From CAWUKT01 sp963923035 (GTDB lineage: Bacteria; Bacteroidota; Bacteroidia; J057; JADKCL01), in assembly GCA_963923035.1 (NCBI GenBank), contig CAWUKT010000090.1:1-28853 (forward strand): a stretch of DNA of 28,853 nucleotides, written 5' to 3'. The translations under genes were made by a program, and so were the position numbers. The notes below the pieces were generated by a model. That model did not search any database. It was given only the letters and a program-made list of their open reading frames with translations, and was not told the origin of the DNA. Positions 8,601 through 16,396 of the stretch are shown here, piece by piece; the first letter of the stretch is position 1, and each line of letters opens with the position of its first letter.

Positions 8601-8725
8601 TGTGGCAACCGATGGCCATCGGGATGATCTTCGGATTGTTTTTCGCCACCCTGGTCATTCTCCTGATCGTTCCGGTCCTGTACTCGGTCTTCTTCAAGGT
8701 CAACTTCAAGGATTTCGAGTCCTGA
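5639..8725 (+). CDS. RND efflux transporter permease (AcrB/MexB-like)
   Basis: This 1028-residue inner-membrane pump has the duplicated RND layout: a first TM helix (about 13-31), a large periplasmic loop, TM2-6, a second single TM near 7200-7260, a second loop and TM8-12. The TM4 signature GLLVDNAIV places Asp402 where AcrB has Asp407, with Asn403 in place of the second Asp. In TM10 the position of AcrB Lys940 is Asn932 (GIVINDSIVLMDK). The D-N/N combination occurs in a large subgroup of RND pumps, so it is not a sign of inactivity. It should drive proton-coupled export of a hydrophobic or amphiphilic substrate with the adaptor and TolC-type channel. The substrate cannot be told from sequence. 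Confidence 0.94.
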   Translation: MNLTRTALQNNRVTILAMLVIAVLGLLSYNQLARDSMPPFTVRTASIVTRFPGAGPEKIESLITDKIEKVSQEIAEVKNITSTSRTSLSQVVVSLKDDVPPEDLQAIWDRLRRKIDQIKDELPEGAFEPDLKDDDVGVVYGIFVGLESDGFESRDVRKYAEDLRDRIIRLDDAAKVTIAGLIEERIFVDYNDAELAKLGLSSSQLKNVIASTNILIPAGNINIGGQSIGLEPSGNLETIEDLENMLIPLNNGESIYLKEITTIRRAYVEPREEVVHINGEQGVGIYISLKENANIIKLGQEVDALLASYNPTLPLGLNAIRLASQDSFVEGSVNDFVSNLIQSIVIVLVVMLLFMGLRMGLVVATLIPMTIVTTLFLMDVFQIGLNQVSLAALIMALGLLVDNAIVMAESILVKMEKGMSKNEAAFSSGKELFTPLLISSLTTSAAFLAFYLAESTMGDIMGPLFSVVSIALVTSWVCTMTVVPMMALAILKVKKKESDAGGFFEWLKKKFRVLLIISLKNRVTTLVITAILFAAALYGMGYVPVIFMPDSERNLVTVDINLPLGTHIETTAEQVGLLETFIVDSLLVNESREDGVTSWSSYLGKGPNSYDLGYTPGEQNSGYAHILVNTSSFQENDRLIQRLEAFCFSNLPDAQVTVKKLGTGGGAAVPIQIRLAGEEPGELFALASQIKTQLNSIPGTKNVDDDWGPKIKKFFVRINQDKLRRNGLTNQDLALSLRTVLSGSEVGEFREEDNSIPIVMQAVGGQTMDFSSIESLSIFAQNSGRNVPFAEVATLVPEWEYAKVLRRNLKRTLTVEAGVRPGYTAAEIMDQVKPWLEEQQESWKDGYTYEAGGDAESRGDAMGAVIAKLPISGFIIILLLVLQFNSIRKSSTILITIPLGIIGVTLGLLVTGSVYSFTAFLGVISLAGIVINDSIVLMDKIEIQIEHYKKPPAAGIVQACVDKLRPVILTTLTTSLGLVPLWIGGGAMWQPMAIGMIFGLFFATLVILLIVPVLYSVFFKVNFKDFES

Positions 8726-8752
8726 TTGTTACCACCCTCGAATCAATGAGCC

Positions 8753-9430
8753 ATGGCCCCTAATCGCTTCAAAGTCGCCTCCTTCCAGTATCGGTTTGAG
8801 ATATTGGCGGTGCTGTTGACGGCGATCATCTTCGGCGGCGGAATCCTTCCGACCACCCTGTTCGAGGTCGTCATCTTGCCCATTGCCATTTTCCTCCTGG
8901 CCTTTGTGGCGATTGTGAGTGCCCGGGACCAACCACGGATCATCCGGTATGGATTCACAGCCTTTGCAATGCTGGCACTCGCCTCGATGATGGTGCGGAT
9001 CGCCAACCATCAATTGCGGGAGGTGAGCATCGTCATCCTGTTCGTCTTCATTTTGTTCCTCGCCACCTTGAGCTTTGAGGTCTTTCGCCAGATGCTGCGG
9101 GAAAAAGAGATCACCCGGAGCATCATTTTCGCTGCGTTCGACTGCTACCTGTTGTTGGGGGTATTGGGAGCCATGCTGTTCACGGTGATCCTGGTCCTGG
9201 ACCCCAATGCCTTCACCGAGATTGATCCGAATCAAAATGCCTTCGACAAGATGATCTATTTCAGTTTTATCACGCTGACCTCCATCGGGTTTGGAGACAT
9301 CACGCCGACCTCGGTGGTGGCCGAGAAATTCACCGCTCTGTATGGCTTGATTGGCCATTTCTATTCGGTGGTGATTGTGGGGATCATCGTGGGAAAATAC
9401 GTGGCCGCCCGGGGACTGCCGGAAGAATGA
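8753..9430 (+). CDS. Voltage-gated-like potassium channel protein
   Basis: This 225-residue membrane protein has about six hydrophobic segments and, near the C-terminus, a pore loop with the filter-like motif TLTSIGFGDITP (174-185), equivalent to the TVGYGD filter of K+ channels. The pore sits between helices at about 125-150 and 195-215, as in two-TM ion-channel domains (Ion_trans_2). There is no cytoplasmic RCK/TrkA-N domain and no obvious charged S4 helix. It begins 27 bp after the efflux pump on the same strand and is probably co-transcribed. A link to pump energetics or stress is possible but inferred. Its 3' end faces the Crp/Fnr gene across 12 bp. Confidence 0.85.
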   Translation: MAPNRFKVASFQYRFEILAVLLTAIIFGGGILPTTLFEVVILPIAIFLLAFVAIVSARDQPRIIRYGFTAFAMLALASMMVRIANHQLREVSIVILFVFILFLATLSFEVFRQMLREKEITRSIIFAAFDCYLLLGVLGAMLFTVILVLDPNAFTEIDPNQNAFDKMIYFSFITLTSIGFGDITPTSVVAEKFTALYGLIGHFYSVVIVGIIVGKYVAARGLPEE

Positions 9431-9442
9431 ACTGAGAATGGC

Positions 9443-10015
9443 CTATTTGTTGTTGCGGATGCGGCTCAATTGGGTCGGGGTAATGCCAATGATGGAGGCG
9501 ATGAAGCGGAGGGGGAATTTCTTCAGGAGGTCGGGGTTGTTTTGGAGAATGAATTGGTAGCGCTCCTTGGCAGTTCCGGTGATGAACAGCATTTGTTTTT
9601 TTCCCAGTTCCACGGCCCGACCCGCAATGTACTCCCGAATCAGGATATTGAAGGTCAGGTTGATTTCCAGCAGTTCCCGGGCCATCGCAACGGGCGCCAC
9701 CAATATGGAGGAGGGCTCCAAACACTGGATGGTCAGGCCGGTTCGGGTATTTTCCCGGGTGCTAATCAGGTCGGTCACAAAGGAATGGTGCTGGAGGATT
9801 TCGCCGGTGACTTCCTGGCCATTTTCCTTGACCATGTAGAGCCGAACACTTCCGGCGGTGATGAATCCAACCTCCTGGCTGATCGTGTTGGCGGCCTTGA
9901 AGATACTTCCTTTGGAGTAGGTCCGCTCTTCAAAAATATTGAGGATGGCGGCGATTTCAGATTCTTTGGGGGACTTGGTGTGGGTCCGGATAAATTGTTC
10001 CAACTGAGTTTTCAT
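9443..10015 (-). CDS. Crp/Fnr-family transcriptional regulator
   Basis: This 190-residue protein has the size and pattern of Bacteroidota Crp/Fnr regulators. The cyclic-nucleotide-binding-like beta roll spans about 15-120 (YSKGSIFKAANTISQEVGFI, then GSVRLYMVKENGQEV and GEILQHHSFVTD). A dimerisation helix follows (AVELGKKQML), then a short HTH near the end (FIASIIGITPTQLSRIR). No iron-sulfur cysteine cluster is visible and the cAMP-contact motif is not canonical, so the ligand is unknown. It is convergent with the efflux-channel operon, 12 bp apart, and could regulate it, although there is no direct sequence evidence for a target site. Confidence 0.88.
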   Translation of the reverse strand: MKTQLEQFIRTHTKSPKESEIAAILNIFEERTYSKGSIFKAANTISQEVGFITAGSVRLYMVKENGQEVTGEILQHHSFVTDLISTRENTRTGLTIQCLEPSSILVAPVAMARELLEINLTFNILIREYIAGRAVELGKKQMLFITGTAKERYQFILQNNPDLLKKFPLRFIASIIGITPTQLSRIRNNK

Positions 10016-10093
10016 CGTGCTGTGGGGTGAAAGTGGAACTGGTGAAGGAACAATATACGTTAAATGTCCGGACGGTATTGCTCCCTTTCTCCA

Positions 10094-11146
10094 CTATTGC
10101 CATTGCAGCTCTGCCAGCCCCACCTGGTGCTCCAGCACCGTTTTCCCTTCGACATTGACCAAAGAAAAGGTCAGCGTGGGCTCGGCAGCGTCCCAATCAA
10201 TGGCCAGGAAGCCCACATTGTTTTCGCGGATGACCTCCCCGACGCGGTTGTCATTGGGTTCGGTGGAGGGCCAGGTCTGGGTGATGCCGCTGGACGTGAG
10301 GTCGTACAGGGGATAGCCGCCGTCGACCTCCTGGCGGCTCAATTCGCCCCAGTGGACATCGCCACTGATGAAGACCACGCCGTTGGCGCGGGTCGTACGG
10401 ATCAATTCGATCATTCGGTCCCGCTCCCGCGGGACATTGGTCCAGCTTTCCCAGCCGTTGTAGGTATGGGAAAACTGGTTGCTGCTCGCAATGATGCGGA
10501 GGTCGGCCGGTACCCGCAACTGGGCTTCGAGCCAGGCCCACTGCTCGGCGCCGAGGAAGGTGGAATCGGGCGATTCGTTGGGGCGGTAATTGTTTTTCCA
10601 GGGCTTGCCGTCGCTGGGGAGAAGGCCATCGCGGAAGCTGCGGGTATCGAGGAGGATGACCTGGACCTGCTGCCCGGGACTGCCGTAGACCTGGGCATCG
10701 TAAATGCCGGCGTGTTGCCGGCGGGGCGCATCGGTGGGCACCTTCCAAAAATCGAGGAAGATGTCGCGGGACTCTTCCTTGAACGGATATTCGCGGCCTT
10801 CGTCGTTGCCTCCGTAATCGTGGTCGTCCCAGGTCGCGAGGACGGGGACTTCCGCCACCAGCCGCTTGAATTCAGGCTTGCGCGCCAATTGCCGGTACTT
10901 CCGGCGCAGCACCTTCATCTTTTTGGTATCGCCGTAGATATTGTCGCCGAGGTAAATGAAGAGGTCGGGCTGGCGGGCGACGACCTGGTTCAGGATGGGC
11001 TGGGGCTTGAATTGCTTGGCGCAGGAGCCGAGGCCGATGAGTTGGAAATGGGCATTGGCCGCCGGGGCTTGCTGGGCGGAGAGGGGGGGAGCGAGGAGGC
11101 AAAACAGGGCCAACAGGACAAAGGTGGAGCGCATGGGAATCAGCAT
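10094..11146 (-). CDS. Secreted PhoD-like alkaline phosphatase/phosphodiesterase
   Basis: This is a 350-residue exported metallophosphoesterase. A signal peptide (LLALFCLLAPPLSAQ) is followed by GLGSCAKQ, the metal-binding YLGDNIYGD (65-73), ATWDDHDYGGND (104-115), SSNQFSH (221-227) and ISGDVHWGELS (260-270). These are the ordered motifs of the PhoD-like family, which hydrolyses phosphomono- or diesters with Fe and Ca ions in PhoD itself. No T9SS domain follows, so it is likely periplasmic. Two starts are possible, 11146 and 11134; the second (MRSTFVLLAL) gives a more standard signal peptide. It is transcribed away from the small lipoprotein gene, with 73 bp between the starts. Confidence 0.9.
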   Translation of the reverse strand: MLIPMRSTFVLLALFCLLAPPLSAQQAPAANAHFQLIGLGSCAKQFKPQPILNQVVARQPDLFIYLGDNIYGDTKKMKVLRRKYRQLARKPEFKRLVAEVPVLATWDDHDYGGNDEGREYPFKEESRDIFLDFWKVPTDAPRRQHAGIYDAQVYGSPGQQVQVILLDTRSFRDGLLPSDGKPWKNNYRPNESPDSTFLGAEQWAWLEAQLRVPADLRIIASSNQFSHTYNGWESWTNVPRERDRMIELIRTTRANGVVFISGDVHWGELSRQEVDGGYPLYDLTSSGITQTWPSTEPNDNRVGEVIRENNVGFLAIDWDAAEPTLTFSLVNVEGKTVLEHQVGLAELQWQ

Positions 11147-11219
11147 TTGGGCGCAATTTAGGGAATCCCGGGGGCTTGGAAGGATTGGAAGCGAATTTGT
11201 TTTCCCCTACCTTTCTCCC

Positions 11220-11633
11220 ATGTCCTCCCGCCCCATTTTCCTTTTCCTGGTGTCCCTCCTCCTCTTCCAATGCCAACCTGAAGCCTCTCCTCCGCTCCTG
11301 GATTCCGGCCCTGTTTCCTATGAATCCGGAGGGGTAATTCGGTCGGGGTATGCTTTCAATGGACGGGATGTGGGGGTATTTCGGGTATACGATCTGAATC
11401 ACAAGCTCACCGGGTACATGGACTACGGGCGGCCGGGCGAGGGCAATTACGAGACGGTGGAGTACAATTTGGATGAGTCGGGAAAGCCGTGGCGGGTCTT
11501 GTTCATGGGCAAGGATCACCTTGGATATGGGATTGAATGGCTCTATACGCGGGAGGGAGAATTGTGGAAAGAAGAGTATCGGGAGGGGTATGAAATGAGG
11601 TGGGTGAAGTGGTGGAAAAGGCGGGGGAGCTAA
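11220..11633 (+). CDS. Small exported hypothetical protein, possible lipoprotein
   Basis: This 137-residue protein starts at 11220 (MSSRPIFLFLVSLLLFQC), which gives a hydrophobic leader ending in Cys18. The residue before the Cys is Gln, so the lipobox is weak. The rest has repeated short aromatic and glycine units (GYAFNGRDVGVFRVYD, LTGYMDYGRPGEG, GYGIEWLYTREGELWKEEY), resembling the MORN-like repeats of YwqK-type proteins. That resemblance is tentative. The reading frame is open 88 codons further upstream, but that part overlaps the PhoD-like gene in antisense and looks non-coding. It is divergent from the phosphatase gene. Confidence 0.6.
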   Translation: MSSRPIFLFLVSLLLFQCQPEASPPLLDSGPVSYESGGVIRSGYAFNGRDVGVFRVYDLNHKLTGYMDYGRPGEGNYETVEYNLDESGKPWRVLFMGKDHLGYGIEWLYTREGELWKEEYREGYEMRWVKWWKRRGS

Positions 11634-11740
11634 CAGGGTTGGTACGGGAACGAATGGGAAATGTTTCTTTTTGCCTACGTTTTTTTCGCGAATATTGAAA
11701 CAAATCAGCTTTTTCAGTAGCTCCATTCAATTTATACTCT

Positions 11741-11748
11741 TACATTTA
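11741..11748 (+). promoter_or_regulatory. Candidate -7 box (TACATTTA) of the TonB receptor gene
   Basis: TACATTTA followed by GAC is one base from the Bacteroidota -7 consensus TAnnTTTG. The same TAnnTTTAGA string recurs at 19944 and 25933 in front of other genes. It lies in the 237-bp gap before 11871, implying a leader of about 120 nt. No clear TTG is found at the -33 distance. I see nothing else distinctive in this gap. Confidence 0.35.
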
Positions 11749-11870
11749 GACTACAAAGACTCTCTTTTATACCTCTACATGTGAGTAAGGGAATAGATGG
11801 TTCACGTAATTTGGACAAGAAATGCACCGTCAGGGGGTCATTGGGTAATGGAAAAAACTGAGACTGGTTC

Positions 11871-14663
11871 ATGAAAAAGTATTTGTTATTGTTGCTATTG
11901 CTGGGATGCGCGGGAATGCTATTGAAGGCGCAGCAGGTAGAAGGCCGTGTGTTTGATTCCGAAACCGGGGAAGGACTTCCCGGTGCGCAGGTCTTCATTG
12001 AAGGCGGAAAAGCAGGTGCCCTCACCGACGGTGATGGCAATTTTTCTTTTCGCTCCCCGGTTCAACCTCCCTTCAAACTCTTTGTGACCTTTGTCTCTTA
12101 CGATACGCTGATCACAGACGTGACCAGCCTCGACAAATCGCTCAAGCTCGGCATGATCGAGCGGGCATTCACCATGAATACCGTAGAGATCGTCGGTCGG
12201 AACATCTCCGAAAAAGAGCGGGAAGCTCCCCTCACTGTCGAATCCATGGGAAGTATCGCCATCAAGGAAGTGGCCTCCTCGGACTTCTACGCCTCCCTCG
12301 GAAATATGAAGGGCGTCGACCTGACCTCCGCCAGCCTCGGTTTCAAGGTCATCAACACGCGGGGCTTCAACTCGACCTCGCCGATCCGCTCCCTCCAAAT
12401 CATCGACGGGGTCGACAACCAGGCTCCGGGTCTCAATTTTTCCCTCGGTAACTTCCTCGGTTCCTCCGAACTCGACGTCCAGAAGATCGACCTGATCGTG
12501 GGCGCAAGTTCTGCGTTTTACGGTCCGAACGCCTTCAACGGCGTTATTTCCATGACCACCAAGAATCCATTTGTCCACCAGGGCCTGTCCGTCAAGGGAC
12601 GGGTCGGTGAGCGGAACCTGGCCGAAGTGGCCGTCCGCTACGCCAAGGCCTTCCAAAACAAAGACGGCGAAGACAAATTCGCGTTCAAAGTGAACGCGAG
12701 CTTCCTGCGCGCCGACGACTGGGAAGCCACGAACTCTGATCCGACTCCGCAGTCCGAGGTCGGCCGTGACAATCCCGGCGGCTACGACGCCGTGAACACC
12801 TACGGGGACGAAAACCTCTCCCGCGGCATCAACAACGCCACCGGTGCTTCCCAGGAATTCCAGTTTCCGGGACTCGGCATCTGGCACCGTGATGGCTATC
12901 AGGAGCAAGATTTGGTGGATTACAATACCGAAAACCTGAAGCTGGCCGCTGCGATGCACTTCAAAGTGCTGGACAGCGCCGAGGTCATCGCGAGCTCAAA
13001 CTTCGGTACGGGTACGACGGTGTACCAGGGTGACAACCGGTACAGCTTGCGGGACATCCTCTTCTTCCAGCACCGGCTGGAGCTGAAGAAGGACGACAAG
13101 TATTTCATCCGAACCTATTATACCCACGAAGACGCGGGGAACTCCTATGACGCCACCTTTACCGCCTTCCTGATCCAGGATGCGGCCAAGACAGACGTAC
13201 AATGGAGCCAGGATTACCGGAACTATTGGGCGGTGAACATTTCGCCCCAGGTCCAGGCCCTGGATGGCTATCCCCAGTTTGTGTTTGGGCAGCCCTTTGA
13301 CTTCGAGACGGCCGATTCCGTCATCGCCGCCAATAGCGACCAGATTCAGGCTTGGCACGACGAGGCCCGGGACGTCGCCAACTCGGCGAACCCGGTCACT
13401 GCGACCCTGGATCGCTTCGAGCCGGGGACCGCTTCTTATGATTCTTTGAAGAATGAGATCACCTCCCGGACCTCTTTCACCGAGGGGGGAACCCGCTTCT
13501 TTGACAAGTCGGCCCTGTGGCATATCCACGGTGAGTACAAATTTGACCCGACCTTCCTCGACGATATCACGGTTGGCGGTAACTTCCGCCGCTATATGCC
13601 CAACTCTCAGGGTACGATCTTCAGCGATACCAATGGCGTCGTGATCACCAACCAGGAATTTGGGGCCTATGCCGGGGTAGAGAAGAAATTGCTGGGCGAG
13701 ACCCTGAAGTTGAACGCGGCGATGCGAATCGACAAGAACCAGAACTTCGACTGGAACTTCTCTCCGGCGGCTTCTGCGGTGTACTTCATCGACGAAAAGA
13801 ATATCCTCCGTGGATCATTCTCCTCGGCCATTCGTAACCCCACCCTGGCAGAGCAGTACCTGTTCTACAATGTAGGCCGGGCCATCCTCCTCGGAAACAT
13901 CAATGGATTTGACTCCCTGGTGACCATCGAATCCCTGGGTGATTACTTCGATACCCAGGATCCCGACGATCTGGCCTTCACCAATGTGGCTCCGATTCGG
14001 ACGGAAAAGGTCCGCTCCTTTGAAGTGGGCTACCGGACGACGATCAAAGAACGCCTGTTCCTGGACATGAGCTACTACTATTCCTTCTACCGCGACTTTA
14101 TTGGTTTCCAGGTCGGTGCGACCGTGAATCCGGTGGACGTCACGGGAGGTGGTGTAATCTACAACCTCGACCAGGTATATCGGATCACGGCCAACTCGGA
14201 CAATGTGGTGACCACTCAGGGCTTCTCCATCGGAGCCAACTACTACTTTAAGAAACTCTACGTCCTGAATGCCAATTATAGCTGGAACCGTTTGAACCAG
14301 CTGGATGTGGAAGATCCGATTCTACCGGCCTTTAACACCCCTGAACACAAGTTCAATGTGGGCGTCGGTGGCCGGAACATCAACCTCAAATTTGGGGAAC
14401 ACAACTGGCGGAACTTTGGCTTCAATACCAACTTCAAGTGGGTGGAAGGCTTTGAATTTGTGGGTTCCCCGCAGTTCACGGGCTTTGTACCGACTTACTA
14501 CATGTTGGATGGCCAGGTCAACAAGACCGTCGACAAGATTCACACGACATTCAAGTTGGGTGGTTCCAACCTCCTGAACCGTCAGCAGCTCCAGGTATTT
14601 GGAGGTCCTTATGTTGGACGATTGGTTTATTTTTCCGTTCAGGTGGAATTGGATAAATTGTAA
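11871..14663 (+). CDS. TonB-dependent outer-membrane receptor
   Basis: This 930-residue protein has a signal peptide ending LLKAQ. It is followed by a CarboxypepD_reg-like domain (about 22-105: VEGRVFDSETGEGLPGAQVF and DGDGNFSF), a plug domain (about 115-235, with IRSLQIIDGVDNQAPG, IDLIVGASSAFYGPNAFNGVI) and a long beta-barrel with alternating aromatic strands ending in FSVQVELDKL. It should import a substrate using TonB energy. It has no SusC-specific features and no SusD follows it. Instead a T9SS-secreted hydrolase-like protein starts 32 bp downstream, so the pair probably handles one ligand. The ligand is unknown. Confidence 0.93.
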   Translation: MKKYLLLLLLLGCAGMLLKAQQVEGRVFDSETGEGLPGAQVFIEGGKAGALTDGDGNFSFRSPVQPPFKLFVTFVSYDTLITDVTSLDKSLKLGMIERAFTMNTVEIVGRNISEKEREAPLTVESMGSIAIKEVASSDFYASLGNMKGVDLTSASLGFKVINTRGFNSTSPIRSLQIIDGVDNQAPGLNFSLGNFLGSSELDVQKIDLIVGASSAFYGPNAFNGVISMTTKNPFVHQGLSVKGRVGERNLAEVAVRYAKAFQNKDGEDKFAFKVNASFLRADDWEATNSDPTPQSEVGRDNPGGYDAVNTYGDENLSRGINNATGASQEFQFPGLGIWHRDGYQEQDLVDYNTENLKLAAAMHFKVLDSAEVIASSNFGTGTTVYQGDNRYSLRDILFFQHRLELKKDDKYFIRTYYTHEDAGNSYDATFTAFLIQDAAKTDVQWSQDYRNYWAVNISPQVQALDGYPQFVFGQPFDFETADSVIAANSDQIQAWHDEARDVANSANPVTATLDRFEPGTASYDSLKNEITSRTSFTEGGTRFFDKSALWHIHGEYKFDPTFLDDITVGGNFRRYMPNSQGTIFSDTNGVVITNQEFGAYAGVEKKLLGETLKLNAAMRIDKNQNFDWNFSPAASAVYFIDEKNILRGSFSSAIRNPTLAEQYLFYNVGRAILLGNINGFDSLVTIESLGDYFDTQDPDDLAFTNVAPIRTEKVRSFEVGYRTTIKERLFLDMSYYYSFYRDFIGFQVGATVNPVDVTGGGVIYNLDQVYRITANSDNVVTTQGFSIGANYYFKKLYVLNANYSWNRLNQLDVEDPILPAFNTPEHKFNVGVGGRNINLKFGEHNWRNFGFNTNFKWVEGFEFVGSPQFTGFVPTYYMLDGQVNKTVDKIHTTFKLGGSNLLNRQQLQVFGGPYVGRLVYFSVQVELDKL

Positions 14664-14695
14664 TGCAGTTTTTGAAAACAAAAATCGATACGAGT

Positions 14696-16201
14696 ATGAA
14701 AAAAAGCTTACTACTTTCTATTCTGGTCATGTGCCTGGGAGTGGGAACCATCTCCGCTCAGCGGTACCTGACCGAAGTCTTTTCGACCTGGGACACGGTT
14801 GCTGAGGTGACCTATGCGACCAATATTACGGTCATTGACCCGCAAGCCGGTCCCCTTCCCCAGGATCTGAAGATGGATGTCTATATGCCACCGAGCTCTG
14901 ACACCCAGACTGAGCGTCCGGTCGTCATGCTGGCGCACAGCGGATCCTTCTTGCCTCCGCCCCTGAATGGCTCTTGCAACGGTGCCAAGTCCGACAGTGT
15001 TGTCGTGCAAATGTGCCGTCAGCTGGCCAAGCGTGGTTTCGTAGCTTGTGCCTACGGCTATCGTCAGGGCTGGAATCCGACTTCTTCTGATCAGGACGAA
15101 CGTACGGGAACCCTCCTGAATGCTGCCTACCGTGGTATCCAGGACACATGGGCCCTCGTCCGCTTCCTCCGCATGACCGCTGCCGATGGCAATGCCTACG
15201 GCATCGACACCAACCGCATCATCAGCGGTGGTATTGGTACCGGTGGTTATATCTCCCTGGGAGTTGCCTTCCTGGACGACTACTCTGAGATTACCCTGGC
15301 CAAGTTCATCGACTTTGATACCCAGCTTCCCTACGTAGACACGAACCTGTCCTCCAACCAGTACGGTACGGTCAACGCTACGCTGAACATCGCCAACCAC
15401 GTTGGCTTTAAAAACGAAGTGGCCATGGCCTTCCACATGGGCGGCGCCGTAGGTGACTCCACCTGGGTTGAAGCCGGTGAGATTCCCGTGGTCAGCTACC
15501 ACGTACCCAACGATCCCTTCGCACCGTATGACTTTGGTCCGGTCATCGTGCCCACGACGGGTGACTTCGTTGTCAACGTATCCGGTGGTCAGGGCGTCCA
15601 GCGTCAGCAGGACGTCTTCAACAACAACCAGCCCTTTACCCAGTTCACCTACAACGATCCCTATACCCTCCGCGCTGACGCCATCAACGGTGGTTTCCGT
15701 GGATTCTTCCCCTTTATCCGTCCTACGCCGGAATCCGGTCCCTGGGACTACTGGGATACCGTAGTTTGGAACGTGCCGGTCCCCGGTGGTGGTGGTGCTA
15801 CCTTCAACGACCAAGGTTTCCTGACCAACCCCGACATGTCCGAGGCCAAAGCCCTCCTCTACATCGACTCCGTACTGAGCTATCTGACTCCCCGGATCGT
15901 TTGTGCTACCGGTTTGCCCGAATGTGCTCAGGCAGTAAGCGTTGAAGAGAAGCTCGAATTGGGTGACGTGGACGTCTTCCCGAACCCCTCCTCCAGCCTC
16001 CTCTACGTCAGCTCCAACATCGCTGGTAACATGATCAACGAAGTTTCGCTGCTGGACCTCCAGGGTCGGACCGTCTTCCACCAGGATGGCCTGAAAGCTA
16101 CCCGCTACAACTTCTACCATGACCAGATTACGTCGGGACTCTATTTCCTCAAGGTGAATACCGAGAAGGGAATTGTGACCCGCAAGGTCATCCTTGAATA
16201 A
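14696..16201 (+). CDS. T9SS-secreted alpha/beta-hydrolase-fold protein, probable pseudoenzyme
   Basis: This is a 501-residue surface protein. The start at 14696 begins a clear signal peptide (MKKSLLLSILVM to ISAQ); the in-frame ATG overlapping the receptor stop is 11 codons earlier. The body resembles secreted carboxylesterases: MDVYMPPSS, an oxyanion-like LAHSGSF (79-85), RGFVACAYGYR, then the nucleophile elbow RIISGGIGTGGY. In active relatives that elbow reads GG[ED]SAGG, so Gly181 replaces the serine. Asp273 (PNDPFAPY) aligns with the acid, but no histidine lies between residues 270 and 470. A T9SS sorting domain follows (about 424-501: VDVFPNPSSS, SGLYFLKV). It is rich in CGT, GGT and GCT codons, unlike its neighbours, which suggests high expression. 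Confidence 0.85.
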   Translation: MKKSLLLSILVMCLGVGTISAQRYLTEVFSTWDTVAEVTYATNITVIDPQAGPLPQDLKMDVYMPPSSDTQTERPVVMLAHSGSFLPPPLNGSCNGAKSDSVVVQMCRQLAKRGFVACAYGYRQGWNPTSSDQDERTGTLLNAAYRGIQDTWALVRFLRMTAADGNAYGIDTNRIISGGIGTGGYISLGVAFLDDYSEITLAKFIDFDTQLPYVDTNLSSNQYGTVNATLNIANHVGFKNEVAMAFHMGGAVGDSTWVEAGEIPVVSYHVPNDPFAPYDFGPVIVPTTGDFVVNVSGGQGVQRQQDVFNNNQPFTQFTYNDPYTLRADAINGGFRGFFPFIRPTPESGPWDYWDTVVWNVPVPGGGGATFNDQGFLTNPDMSEAKALLYIDSVLSYLTPRIVCATGLPECAQAVSVEEKLELGDVDVFPNPSSSLLYVSSNIAGNMINEVSLLDLQGRTVFHQDGLKATRYNFYHDQITSGLYFLKVNTEKGIVTRKVILE

Positions 16202-16223
16202 GGAATCTTAAGCATTGAATATG

Positions 16224-16255
16224 AGGGCCAACCATCCGGTTGGCCCTTTGTGTTT
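16224..16255 (+). terminator. Rho-independent terminator after the receptor/hydrolase unit
   Basis: AGGGCCAACC (16224-16233) and GGTTGGCCCT (16238-16247) form a perfect 10-bp stem with a 4-nt loop, followed by TTGTGTTT. It lies 23 bp after the stop at 16201. Confidence 0.85.
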
Positions 16256-16396
16256 GGGGGCTATTGGCAGCGCAATAAGGAGATGAATTGGCCTGGTCGG
16301 TGAGGGTGTGGAAAAATTGACACCCCCCAAAACCTTGTCCTGACGGGAGAAAATATGTATTTTGGTATCTTTCTGTCATTACAAATTTAAGCCGAA

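Noticed and set aside
5639..8725. RND pump inactive because the second TM4 aspartate and the TM10 lysine are missing
   Set aside because: The VDNAIV and N-type TM10 signatures occur together in a large RND subgroup, so the changes are a family trait.
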